From: Bedellia somnulentella
Lineage: Eukaryota; Arthropoda; Insecta; Lepidoptera; Bedelliidae
Direction: 5' to 3'
NCBI GenBank assembly: GCA_963576735.1
Contig: OY755191.1
Location: 9,081,608 to 9,145,607, forward strand
Length of the DNA: 64,000 nt
Every line of letters begins with the position of its first letter. Position 1 is the first letter of the stretch. Below, one piece after another: positions 21,301 to 35,600 of the stretch. Position numbers and translations under genes: made by a program. Under the pieces are notes generated by a model. The model made no database searches. It was not told the DNA's origin and saw only the letters and a program-made list of their open reading frames with translations.

Positions 21301-24300
21301 TAAAAGGTTTGGTAAAGGTTAGAAAAGTGTGTTTTAGCACTATATTTATACTATAAACAGATAAAAGATCAACTTTCATAACTTTTTTTTTTTAATAGTT
21401 AAATTACAAGTTATTATAATTGAAATAAAAAAAAACTTATTTAATTAAAATAATAAACTAATACAATTTAATTACTTAAAAATTATATACTATATTATAA
21501 AAAATATATATCATCTAAATCGCTGCCGCTTGGTGGTAAGGTACCAAGGAGGCTGGCTTTCATAACAGGAAAGATTCAAAAGTATAGGTCAAAATCAGAA
21601 ATGAATCTATACCACCCCAATTCCTAAGCGGCGTTTTTTTTCCACAAAGCACCCGTTGCTGATGATTATTTACACAAATGTATTCATTAATATTATTACC
21701 TCGACGCATTTATCTAGTACACGTTTCCCTTTCCCTATACCATGGTGGGATAAAGGAGCCGGCACATGCCATTTCACCACCGCCTTCATTCCCGACTTTG
21801 TAGTATGTGAGGAATGTTATCATTTTTAAAGTAGATTGGTAAATTAAGGAATAAGGGGATAATTTTTTAGCCTATTTTTCTCAGAACAATAATTTGGAAA
21901 TAGAAAGCATTCAGACTCACCTCTCAATACCGGCAAGCCTGCTTCTATATTTTTTTGAAAGAATTAAACTGCCGCCCCAACAACCCTGAAACGAAAACAT
22001 ATTGTTTAGTTTTGTGGGAACAGCAAAGATATACTGGCCGGTACACCCTGCTGTGTACCAACTTACAATTTGTATTTATGTTTAGCTAGAGAAACATTTC
22101 GATACCACGATGTACGATTTTTTATGACGATGCTAGTATGCGAGTGAGTTCGTCGTCTAGCGGTCGCCACAGTTTTACAAAACAAAAATCTCTTAAAGGG
22201 ACGACGAGGGATCAGTTAACAACCATACGCTCAATATATGAACCAAACCCATAGTCATATATACATACTTAGATATTTAAACGCTGTTAGTCCCATTAAG
22301 GTAGGCAGAGACTATAGATCGCCACATTGTACGATCCTGGCAAACCTCTCTAGCTTCGTTCACATCCATCAATATTTTCATACATGTTCTTTCGTTCTTC
22401 ATAATTTGGAAACCTGCCTTTTCCCATAGTCACTTTCCATGAATACACTGTATCAAATCGATTAACGTTATATATGTCGCAGGAAAATCGTCAAACTCGT
22501 TAACTTATAAGTTTCCTAGGAAACTTGTAAGTTGACGGTAATCCGTCAAACAGCATGCGAATTTACACATTACCTGATAGTTTTTAGGAAACTTGTAAAA
22601 TAACGGACTCACCTCAGGAAACTTGTCAATGAAGCGCTGACGGCGCGAAGAGAGGGGTGTTAATCAATGCTCATTGGCCGGCGGCGGTCACGTGACGTGA
22701 CGCATTCGCGCGTTTTATCAACTCTACAATCAACACTAATATTTTCCTTACTTTACTTATGCTAATCTATTAATTTGCTATTATTTGCTGTCACTGACAT
22801 GAAGTTAAAACATTTTAAGAGTATTTATTAAATATTATTTGTGCTGCTGTGTAGTGTCGGCTTAGAATAGCACTACCCCATTTCTTCCGGTGGGTGTAAG
22901 TAGGAGGCGACTAACGGTATTGGGGCTTTTGTGGGATTTTTGGGCGATGTGGTTGGAGACCCATCACCAACTACCTTAATCTCATCATCTTTTCCCCACT
23001 CAACTTTCCAAAAGTGGCTGAGGAATTTCTAATTCCTTAGCTCTGGCTACCTCTTCTAGGGATTTATAGCCGTTGGTATATGTATGTATGTAATTTGTTT
23101 AAGCATATATCGTGATACATTTAGTTGAATAGTATGAATACCGCCTAGATAATTTTTAATGCCGTTTTAATTTAAAGAGCGTTTTAATACCGATACATAC
23201 TTACATACCAATACTCACGGTAATAAATCCCTAGAAGGGGTAGTCTTAGCGTCGGAGTATGGCTACTTCTTGCAGTTAAATGGGAAAAGTTTGTAATATA
23301 AACATTCACGGTGATAGGTCTCCAACCCCATCGCCAAAACAACACTAAAAAAGCCCCAAAGACCTTAGTCACCTCCAATGACATCCGTTCGTATAGGTTA
23401 CCGCCAGAAATATGTTAGTGCTATTCTTAACCAATAATTGTTAGATTTTAAAAACATAACATAAACATAAACGTTCACGCCGAATATCCCCGAAGGGGTT
23501 GGCAGAGGTACTAATACATCTGAACATCACGTGACTGTCACCTGGTGTTCAGAGTACCCACGTTTTGCATGGACAGTGTACTCACGTGATAGGGGGCAGG
23601 CCTATCGCCGTTTTGTACGAATACACTGTCACATGACTAAGTACAACTCAGCCATGTGGGTTTCCTCACGATGTTTTCCCTCACCGTTAACAACCGTGAT
23701 AAATTAACCACACACATGACTTTAGAAAAGAGAAATTGGTGTAGGCCCGACCCAGGATTTGAACACTAGTGGTTTGCACGATAACCGAGTGTTCTACCCA
23801 CTGGGCTATCACGATTGATTTTAAACTCTTAATAATTTACGGCACTCATAATATTTTGTCCCGCGGTTGTCGCAAGAGGAAACCAAAGGCTTTTTAAGTG
23901 ATTGTTAGGTGAAGTGGCTGCATACCCACCGCCCGCCACCTTCTAATTCTGTAGCTCAAGATACATCTTATTGTGATTCGATACTGTGATGTGAGTGAGT
24001 GAAAAGCAAATCAGAAGGTTGGTTGATTAGCAAATGGAAACTATTGTAAAAATCCGTTATTCGTAGTTTTCGTTTATTATTACTTAAGATTAACGGCTAG
24101 AAAACCCTTCTTTGAAACGCTCTTAGGCCAGTTCCTCATTTATATATGAAAATATTAAATCATTGTCATTACTTTAAATTCATGCTTTTACTCAACCAAC
24201 TTCTTAAACAATCAGCATAGGTTTCACTAGCAACCATTAGGAAGCTTACGAAATTTCCTAAATTATAAATTCAAACATGCGACATGATAGTCCAGTGGGT

Positions 24301-27300
24301 AGAACCGCCCTAAAAAAAAGGGCGTGAGTTCCAATCCTGGGACGGGCCTACACCAATTTGTCTTTTCTAAAGTCATATGTGTGATTAATTTATCATGGTT
24401 GCTAACGGTGAGGGAAAACATCGTGAGGAAACCCACAAGGCTGAGTTTGTACTTAGTCATGTGACAGTGTATTCGTACAAAACGGCGATAGGCCTGCCCC
24501 CTATCACGTGAGTACACTGTCTAAGCAAAACGTGGGTACCTTCTCTGGAAACTAGATGGCGCTTGCCATGTGAGTTCAGGAGTATTGGTACCTCTGCCAA
24601 CCCCTTCGGGGATAAACGGCGGCGTGAACGTTTATGTTATGTTATGTTATAAATTCAAAACTCAGAAACTTGTCAAAAATGGTTCCCAATTACAAGTTTC
24701 CTGAGTTGAGTACGTTATTTTACAAGTTTCCTAAAAACTATCAGGTAAGATGTAAATTCGCTTGTTGTTTGACGGTTTTCCGTCAACTTACAAGTTTCCT
24801 AGGAAACTTATAAGTTAAAAAAAAAAAACTTGTTACCTATTGAAAAGTGTTGTATTTTTAAGTTAAAACTGTTCGTGTATATCGATTTATCGTTCAATCA
24901 GTGTTTTTGTGCTATATCAACCCCGGCAAAAAGCTGAATAAATGTGGTGCAGTGGATTGTGAAAAAAGTTGATATTACCACTTAATAGTGTTACATCTTT
25001 AGTACAAGGACTTCTTACGTCAAAGTGAAATAGTTTTTATGTGAATTTAGTTAAAAATTTACGATATAAAACAAATCATTCTTAAAACATGTGATTATAG
25101 GTTATAAATAAGTGACGGTTATCTTTTGAAGAACTAATATTTTGGCTACTCGCTGCTAGATGTCACTAGTACAACATCGAAAGTATTTACATGTACATTT
25201 TAAGATGGTGTGTTTCTAAATTAAGTTGAAATTGCTACTAACCATTAGAGGTCACTCCGCTCAACAATTTAAAAGGATTAATTTGGATAACATTTCTAGA
25301 GTTTCATGATTCACTTGTTACAATGAGCTCAGAAAACGACTTGTTTTGTTTTAAATGTAGAAAGGAAACTAAAAGAAATAATTGTATAAGGTGTTTTGAA
25401 TGCAAAAAATACTTTGATTTAGATTGTGGGAACATATCCGTTAAACGATTTTGTTTGATGACGAAAGAGCATAAAACCAACTGGAAATGTGACGACTGTA
25501 TTGAATCGAGGAAAAAATACCACCATATAAACGAAATTTATAACAATCCCGTTCCAACTACAAGTACTGAGGATGTAAGAGTAAAGAAAAAATTTCAAGA
25601 AAACATTACTAATGCTGAGGCGACATGTACATCATTAAATTCAAGCCTTTCGGACAATCTGATGTATAATTCCGTGGAAATATTAGATTTATCCACAAAA
25701 AGCCTACCAGAGAATACTTCTGCGAACCTTTCAGTGCTAAACGAATTGCAGCAAAACGTTGTTGAATATCAAAAAGAATTAAACATAGCCCAAAAAGTAA
25801 TTTCAACCCTTAATTATGAAATATCACAACTTAAAGAAGAATTGAATCAAAAGAATAAAACTATAACTCTTCTGAAAAAAACATCCGACATTTCAACAAT
25901 ACATTTGTCTAGTGAAAATAAATCAGCGACCCCAGTATTAAACACCAACTTAAGACCTAGTATGGAAACCCCTAAATGTTCGCCACTTATTGGTGAAAAC
26001 TCAAAATTCCAATTTAATAAGACTCCTGCACATATTAAAAAAACCACAAGGCTAGCGTCAAGAAAATTACATATCAATAATTCAGTAGTAGAGACAAACC
26101 AACAAAAAAACACATTGAAAGATATTAAAACACCACATAACTCGATTGAACGGAAGGATATTAATGGAAGAAAACCGAAAATCCATATAATTGGTGATCA
26201 ATTGATAAAAGGATTAGCCAGCGCATTGATATACTCAAGAAGAAGTACATAGAATGATGTATATTCGGTGATATCGACAACGAAACCAAATGCAACGGCG
26301 TCAACTATTTTATCAGACATTTATAAACTCAACCGTGTACTAAAGAAAGAAGATATTGTTATAATTGGTGTGGGATCAAATGAGAAAGACCTGAACATTT
26401 TGTTGACTACTCTAACAAGTGCCATAAGTAGTTTAAAAAATAATAAAGTGTTTGTAATCAGTGTATCTTCAAATAAATATATAGCGCCTAAAACAATAAA
26501 CAGTTACATACTATCACATATCAAAGAATATAAGAATTGTAAGTTTATTGATGTTAATAATTTAAACCGACAGAACTACATATATGGAGGAAAAAATAAC
26601 ATATTAAAAAATACATTGTTTAAATTAAATATAGAAATAGATTATATAAATTAACAAAAATCATATTTATGTAATATAAATAAAATAATAAAGGAACAAA
26701 CTTCAACATCAAAATGTAAAACATACAAGAAAGGCACTATACCGTTTTACTTTCCTCCAAAAAATAGGAACAGTGTTAAAGTTAATGATATATGTGATAA
26801 TGTTAAATTTAAGAAAGGCACAATTCCTTATTATTTTAAGGTATCAAACAAAAGTAAGCAAGAACCAACTACTTTTTTAGAGAAGAATATCGGGTAAGTG
26901 ACTTTAAAGATACTCATACTTTAGTAATACTCCATCAAAATGTTGGAGGTTTTTTGTCAAAGAAAGATTTATTCGAAATTACTTTAACAGATTTGAATGT
27001 GGAGGTGGATGTTATTTGCCTGTCTAAGACATTTATAAAAAAAGGTAATGAGACGTTGATGCAGTTAAAAAATTACACATGCGTTGCATCTTTTTGTCGA
27101 AATAAAAATAGAGGGGGCGTTAGTATTTTGATATCTAAACAAATAAAAACAAAATTGATCTCTACTGTTAGAGACTTAAGTGAAGAGTTTGTTTTTGAAT
27201 GTTGTGGCGTAGAGCTACCGGATTATAACTGTATTATTATTTGTGTATACAGAACTCCTGCATCAGATATATCCCATTTTTTTAATAAATTTGAATTACT

Positions 27301-30300
27301 TTTATATAGGATTCGTCTTTTAATAAATAAAAAGAAAATTATAATTACCGGTGATTTAAACATCGACACATTAAAGTTAACTAAATGGTCGACAGAACTT
27401 AAAAATGTAACACAACGCTATAATTTAATACAAAAACGCCGACGCGTCGTAACGCTTGCATAGATCATCTAATAAGTAACATTACGAATGCAATTCCTAA
27501 AATTGCAGAGCTAGGAATTTCCGATCACGAAACTGCCCAAATACTAAGTATACCTATTTTACATAATCCTAAAATGTTACAATGCTGGTACATTTCAAAA
27601 AGGGACTAAGATAAGGATAATTTAAGAAAATTTAATGAATGTTTAGAAAATCTACTCTGGAAGGACATCTATCATGAAAGCAATATTGAATATGCATTTA
27701 AACAATTTCATGACACTTTATTACTTTTCTACAATCTTTGTTTTCCTGTGATAAAAATTAAAGTAAATAACAAAAACAGTAAACGGTCTCATTGGATAAC
27801 TAAAGGAATAAAAAGATCATGTCATACAAAAAGGAATCTTAGATTAAAATATTATAAACAAAATACTTATGAAAACAAAGTAAAATTTAAAAGATATAAT
27901 AGCTTACTTAGATCCTGCATAAATAAATTACAGAAGCAGAAAAACTTAAAGTACATTGAAAATTCAAGTAACAAATGTAGAGCCGCATGGAATTTAATAC
28001 AGAACAAACATACTTGTTCTTCGCCTCGTAAAGGAATTGAACAATTAAACTTAGGCGGTAGAGTAACGAGTGACCCAAACGAAATAGCCTCTGCATTTAA
28101 CACCTACTTCATATCTTCTAGATCTCAAAATGCCAGCAACATTAATTACAGAGCGGCTACACAACATATTAAGGTCCAATTAACTAGTATTTTTCTTGCA
28201 CCCTGTGATCAATCGGAAATACTAAAGTCCATATTACTTTTAAAAAATACGAACTCGACTGGCTACGATGAGTTTAGTACAAAGATATTTAAATCTAGTG
28301 CACAACACCTGACGCTAGTATTGGAAAAATTAGTTAATAAATGTTTCGAACAAGGTATTTTCCCAAGTTGTCTAAAAGTTTCTGTGATTAAACCATTATT
28401 TAAAAAAGATGATCCTGAAGACATAAGTAAATATCGCCCAATAACATTAATTTCGGTTCTATCTAAATTAATAGAAAAGCTGATTTATAGTAGGATAACA
28501 CAGTATTTTAACAAATATAATGTGATAAGAAAAGAACAACATGGGTTTCAAAAGGGAAAGTCCACAACATCTGCTTGTGTCGAATTAGTTAGCACGGTAT
28601 GTGAAAATGTTGACAAAAAAATCCCTACAGTTGGTCTTCTCTTTGACATGAAAAAAGCGTTTGAAAATGTAGAGAAATCTATATTATTATTAAAATGTGA
28701 AAAATATGGTATAAGAGGACCAGCGCTTAATTTAATAGACACGTATTTAGAAAACCGATATCAATATGTAGAAACGGAAAAATTAAATCAAGCGTCTGAA
28801 ATTACGCAATATAAATCAAATTTAGAGCATAATCCAGTGGGAATTCCTCAAGGTAGTGTCTTAGGGCCCCTATTGTTTTTAATATACATTAATGACCTCC
28901 CAAACGCGACAAGGCATTCATGCACAATATTTGCTGACGATATTTCTATAGTTTTAAGATTAGATCCTGACATTCAATTTGAACATGACATCAATGAAAC
29001 ACTTGACTCGATAATACAATGGATGCGATATAATAATTTAACTTGTAATTTAGACAAAACCTGCTTCATACCCTTTTATAATAGAGTTAATTATTTACCA
29101 AATCTCAAAATTGAATATGAGGGGCAACAAATTCGTGAAACGAATGTAGTGACTTTTTTAGGTATTAATATAGATTCGCAATTAACATGGAAACCACAAA
29201 TAGAACATGTTTTTAATAAAATTAACAGATTTGTATATGTATTATATAACTTAGCTGTGTCTGTAAATCGCCAAACAGCATTAGTTGCATACCATGGATA
29301 CGTTGCAGCGGCCCTGAGGTACGGAATAATCGTGTGGGGTAATTCTGTTCACATACCCAAACTATTTGTTTTACAAAAGCGATGCATACGTGCTATTTGT
29401 GGTATAGACCCACAAGAGTCATGTAGACCTTATTTTAAAGAATTAAAACTAATGACATTAACTTCCATATATATATATGAATCATGTTTATATGTACGAC
29501 AAAATATTTCAAGTTTTAAAGCCATGTATCAGGAGGGAAGTAGACTACGGCAGAAATATCCGCACAATATTGAAGTGCCATTTTCACATTCAAGTTTGGG
29601 AAATAAATGTTGTCGAGTGATGCTCACTAAAATTTTTAATAACATCACAGATGACTTGAAGAGCTGTCAATTAAATCGTTTAAAGTATAAACTAAAAGAG
29701 TGGTTGGTTCAAAGCTGCTTTTATGATATGAAAGAATTTTTTAATAGTGTTGTGTAATCATTAATGTACGATATTTTGATATTAATATGATATTAAATTA
29801 TTAATTATACGTTAGGTAATAAATTTTAAATTATATAAATTTTTTAATTATGTTATGAATTTGCATGCCTGCAAAGGTTAGACATGTGAAACTAAAATTA
29901 TTTAATTGTGTCATCAAATGTACCGTGTCTAAATAGCAAATAAAATGAATTTGAATTTGAATTTGAACGAGTTTGACGATTTTCCTGCGACATATATATC
30001 TCTGCCTACCCAGATTATCACTTTAAACTAGACTCGATAATAATATAATATTTTTCAGCAATACTTACATCAACATGAGCCCACACGCCATATTTTTCAC
30101 AAATCGAAATAATAGCAGTCAGATCATCAATGGCGCCTAGAACCGTGGTTCCAGCTGTCGCATTCACCATCAAGGGATACTGCCCATCTTCTTTCACCTT
30201 CTTTATAGCTTCTTCTAACTTCTGCGGGAGCATTTGACCTTGCTCATTGGTTTCAATTATTCTTAAACTCTCTGTACCGAAGCCTAGCCAGTGGGCCGCC

Positions 30301-32658
30301 TTTTTGACGGAGTAGTGGCTCTGAAATTTTGTAAAGAAAGATGAAAACTGGAGAGCATTTATTTAAAAAGACTAACTGGAATGTTAGTTAAAACTGGATT
30401 ATACTTATTTATGAACTTAACGGTGAAACTTATTACCAACCTATATAGCCAGAATAAAATCATGCTATTTGCTGGATAGCAAATTAATTGAATAAAAATA
30501 AAACTAACTTTAACTGCATGCGTAGCTTAATGATTAGAGTATTCTGCTTACGATTCAGTGGAGGAAAACTCACAAAATTGATTCGTGATATTTAACCAAG
30601 AATATCGTAGGGCTTTGGTGGCCACGTGTAGCCGTCAGTTGCGGCTACACGTGGCCTTCTATTAAGGTAGTAATCGTTGTCTGCAAACCCGTACTAGGCC
30701 AGGCAGCTTAGTAGACCATACGCAAGTCAACTTACTCAGTCTAGGGTCGAACACCTTGGTGTGGGGCCATATTTGAGCTGAGTTTAGAAACCTTCTATGA
30801 TATTTGTTTTAAAGCATGGCAGCAGCAGAAGCGATATACTGACATCAGTATTGTGACCAGGCGAATCAGCTAACTTGACAGCTTGACAGTGGGAAGACTA
30901 CCACTAGTAACACATGTGACGTAAGTTCAAATCTGGCCTTAATCAATATGTATGTTTTTATGTCAGATGTGTGTTAAGTTTATCAAGGCTATTGACGGTT
31001 AGGGAAAATATTCTCATCATCTCCATGTTTGTTTGCTTGATTTTAACCACCTTGATTTGAAGATCCTTTTTTTGAGGCAGAGTAAGAGTTTGCAGATTGC
31101 TAAACCCAATGGCCGGGCAGTCCTGTGAGTTTCGCCTAACTTTATCTACTAAAAAAACCTTATTTTCTTATGTAAAACATTGAATGTTCAACGAAACTGT
31201 TTTTAACGAAATGCCTTACAAAAGTCAGACAAACCTTCAACTTTGCCCGGATTGGAAATCAAAAAGTTTGTCTTTTTCGGATCCCTTGCAAACGGTGGAC
31301 AGATTTACAACCACCAAGGGTATTGTACAAGTTTTTATACATAAACAAATGATATATACCTAATTAGAAACTATAAAAAGCAAACTCACATCCACAGAAG
31401 TAAAAAGAATCATCTCGGGCAAACCACGAACGCCTTTCGCTTTCACCTCCGGAAAGGCTTTGTACCTGGCCGCCACCACCCCGTACAGCATGGAGACACT
31501 GCCTCCTGGACTGAAGATCCCGTCACCTCCGACCAGGCCGAATAGATTGAGGACATGGTTGAGAACCTCGTTCTCTATCAATGTGAATGCGGGGGCTACC
31601 TCGAATGTGTACCTGGAAAACGAGTTTTATTGTAGTAGAAAAAAAGAAAGCGTTTCAGTAGAGTCATTCGTTCCTATGGTTGTCATACGAGGGGACTTTA
31701 GGTATCAGGTTTTTAAGTGAATGTTTGTTAATATGGTCCACTTAAATTCCGAAAGAGGGCGAGGTATTTACTTTGATGAATCTCGGAGAACCCCATGGAT
31801 ATATTATTGTACTTGCAGTAATTGCAAAAAATCCATAACTATATTAAAAACTAGTGGATCGGCCCAGCTTCGCACGGGTAGCGTTGTTTTTTTAAATATC
31901 TGAGGTTTCTTTATTCAGTCACTGCTCAAGCATTGTGAAATTCAGCGCAATGTTTTCAATTTATTAAATTTATAGCACTCCCTAAACAGTGTAGTTTGGT
32001 GATTTTTAATGCGCTTTAATGAACGGTTCAGTATTTCCGTTTAATAGCAAATTTTGGAATAAAAAGCTATGAAGTATTTATAGCAATCTAAAAAATAAAT
32101 CATTACGTGTTGTAGGATGCAACTACTGGCGCCATCTAGTATGTTATATGTAAATTAGTAACGATTCGGTTTTGGTCACGGGCGCGATGGCTTATTTTAT
32201 GTATAATTTCGGTGTTTCTCTACCGATTTCTATGATTCTTTTTTTATTGAATAGGTAATAATGTTACCTTTTTTAAATAAGTGATGAGTGAGAGGTTTAA
32301 AAACGTAAGAGTAAACAAATATAATCAGAATGTTCCGAACTGCTAAGCTATCAGGAATTACACGTGTTATTGTGAGTCAACCGTAAAAGATAGACATAAA
32401 CTGTTAAGGATTTTTTTTAGATAATTTTATGAAGAATATTTCCGTGATACATGATTTCTATGTAAGTTTAACCATTAAGGCTGAACACGCGACGGAAGCT
32501 TAAAAAAATGTAGTAACTTCTCCCGTTTTCCCAAAATTCCCCTTTACTACTCTGCTGGAAAGTATACAAAAACCTGCCCAGGAGTATGGAGAATAATCGT
32601 ACCAAGTTTCGTTAAAATCCGTCGAGTAGTTTTTGTTTCCATAAGGAACATACAAACC

Positions 32659-32696
<38 letters not shown>

Positions 32697-35600
32697 AATT
32701 TTACTGATTGCATTTTTGGCATCAGTATCGATCCCTAATCACCACCTGATAGTTATTTTGAAAATATATTTCATGTACAGAATTGACCTCTCTACAGTTT
32801 TATTATAAGTATAGATTACTTAGTACCCCAGGTAAAACACTCAAATAGGCTACGTCTGGTGCATTTGGAAATAATGAAATGTTTCACCCAGAAATTGTTA
32901 TTCTGAAGATTAGGCGCGCCAAACCCTTAAAGCATTTCTACTAAACGACCTATGATAAAAAAATATATGACACTTATTGAGTAAAATCACAACCAAACCA
33001 ACTTACTGACTAGTATTAAAGGCCTCTGCAATGAAGGCCCCGGCCAACCCGTAAGGGTCCGTAGCCCCATAAAGTTGGTTCCTGAACGTAGCCTTATTGG
33101 TCTTGACGCTGTGTTGCAGCACGTTCCGGACACACGATTCTAGTTCCTTGTCTGATACTCCCGCGGTTATGTCCAGGTCTAGGAGTTTCTGGAAATTGTA
33201 TCAGTTTGAAGGATTAGTCTGTGTTCTTACACAGAGTTACGTTTATTTAGTATGCGAGGTGGTGTCTAAGTAGTTATATATGTCCTGGCACCCACGATAC
33301 AGGCTTGCCTAGTGTGTGGCCACGTATATGCATTGGATTGTACACATTTTTCAAAAACACATCCATCTTAATGTCATATACATTATTAGCGTATTATTAT
33401 TTACCAGTACTAATACTGTTCGAAAAATATATATTTTACTAGTGGATCGTCCCAGCTTCGCACGGGTAGCGTTGTTTTTTAAATATCTGAGGTTTCTTTC
33501 TTTAGTCACTGCTCAAGCATTGTGAAATTCAGCGCAATGTTTTCAATTTATTAAATTTATAGCACTCCCTAAACAGTGTAGTTTGGTGATTTTGAATGCG
33601 CTTTAATGAACGGTTCAGTATTTCCGTTTAATAGCAAATTTTGGAATAAAACGCTATGAAGTATTTATAACAATCTAAAAAATAAATCATTACGTGTTGT
33701 AGGATGCACCTACTGGCGCCATCTAGTATGTTATATGTAAATTAGTAACGATTCGGTTTTGGTTACGGGCGCGATGGCTTATTTTATGTATAATTTCGGT
33801 GTTTCTCTACCGATTTCTATGATTCTTTTCTTATTGAATAGGTAATAATGTTACCTTTTTTAAATTAGGGATGAGTGAGAGGTTTACAAACGTAAGAGTA
33901 AACAAATATAATCAGAATGTTCCAAACTGCTAAGCTATCAGGAATTACACGTGTTATTGTGAGTCAACCGTAAAAGATAGACATAAACTGCTGAGGATAT
34001 TTTTTTAGATTATTTTATGAAGAATATTTCCTTCATACATGATTTCTATGTAAGTTTAACCATTAAGGCTGCACACGCGACGGAAGCTTAAAAAATGTAG
34101 TAACTTCTCCCGTTTTCCCAAAATTGCCCAAAATTCCCCTTTACTACTCTGCTGGAAAGTATACAAAAACCTGCCCAGGAGTATGGAGAATAATTGTACC
34201 AAGTTTCGTTAAAATCCGTCAAGTAGTTTTTGTTTCCATAAGGAACATACAAACCGACAGACAGACAGACAGACAGACAAAAATTTTACTGATTGCATTT
34301 TTGGCATCAGTATCGATCCCTAATCACCACCTGATAGTTATTTTGAAAATATATTTCATGTACAGAATTGACCTCTCTACAGATTTATTATAAGTATAGA
34401 TTGTTTCCGTACGCCTGATCTGTGTTTTATGGCAAGCCGCAGGCGCGGAGATCGTTAGTGCGAGGTACACTCGCTACGCAACCAAACACCGTCGACCTAA
34501 CTTCTATTGTAAAATTTTAAATGTAATTATTGTAAGTAAATGTTTATATTGACAAGACTTTGTTTATATTTATTCCTTGCCTGAACAATTATAGAACAGA
34601 ATAGAATACCATTTGTAACACGTATCAGTCAAACATTCTACAGACATAATGGTCTTGAAAAGAAACGTTTCAAGATAGAGCTGACAACGTCCGTGGCCGA
34701 GTTGTTAGGTAAGTTATCCCATTGGGGCAGGAATAGACCATCGATCGCCACTTTGCACGATTCTGACGAATCCCTATTGCTTTCTTCGCATACAAAGTTT
34801 AGGATTTCCGTGGCCGAGTGGTTGGACGACTAGCTTTTAGGTCTAGAGGTCGAGGGTGCGAATCCGTAAGTCCCCATACCCTCAGTCCCCTCTTACGACA
34901 CACGTGGGTAGAAAAGGATAGTGATATCCTAAGCCGGCACCACACGGCACGTTATTTATATGTGTATTATATAATATTCAATATATTGTAGAGTTAGTAT
35001 CGCATACCACAATTTAATAAGTTGCAGTTACTTAGGTTCTAAGTTGTTCTCTGTCATAAATCCGTATATATTTATTTTTGAAAGATATAAAATAGATGAA
35101 CCGCCCCAGTTTTGCAAAGGAAGTGTTAAGAGCTTATTCCATTTGTCTGAATGAAGACGTCTGAGAGCCACAGAATCTGAATTCAGACTAGTGGAATAAC
35201 GTTCAGAACGCTAGGCTTCTGAAAAGTAGACAAATTTGTGTAGTGGAATAACAAGCGTCTGCGGAAGTAACTTCAAAGGACGTCTGAAGTCAGAAACGAC
35301 AAAGTGTAATGGAATAAGCTCTTAAATTAGCTGCAAACTAAAGATTTTCTTGCTAATGTGCACCTTTTTAAAAAAAATGTGGAATGATTAAGTTACCAAT
35401 GAAAGGATTCAATTAGTGACAGATTTTTTTAAATCGGTTGATCTAATTCAGAGCCTATGCCTCTTGGTCAAAGTAATATTCCTCTATATTCTATATAATA
35501 AGTATAGACAAAATCAGTTCCCCATTTGAAAACCGCAAATTTAACAACTTTCTATTCTATACACAATACAAGTCATCAAGTTGTACTAAGTTTGGGGTTA

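Larger units (their letters stand above)
24819..29967 (+). mobile_element. CR1-type LINE, near full length, inserted in a transposon end
   Basis: The boundaries follow from the interrupted terminal repeat: GTTAA ends at 24818 and CGAGTTTGACG resumes at 29968. The 5.1-kb insert has a 5' UTR of about 500 bp beginning with an A run, ORF1 (25323-26654, one stop), ORF2 (about 26900-29757, broken) and a 3' UTR with a GAATTT-repeat tail at 29946-29967. A PHD-like plus esterase-like ORF1 fits the CR1 clade. No clear target duplication beyond about 2 bp. It is antisense to the decarboxylase. Confidence 0.85.
22475..29992. mobile_element. Inverted-repeat DNA transposon split by a LINE
   Basis: The left end begins TGTCGCAGGAAAATCGTCAA (22475). 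The complementary right end finishes TTTTCCTGCGACA (29980-29992), both flanked by TATATA. The inner part of the right terminal repeat is 24660-24818; its last 25 bp lie at 29968-29992, beyond the inserted LINE. Terminal repeats are about 155 bp and include the palindrome AAACTTATAAGTTTCC and TTTCCTAGGAAA. Between the ends are two SINE-A and two family B copies but no transposase, so the element is non-autonomous. It sits in the decarboxylase intron between exons 4 and 5. The superfamily is undetermined. Confidence 0.75.
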
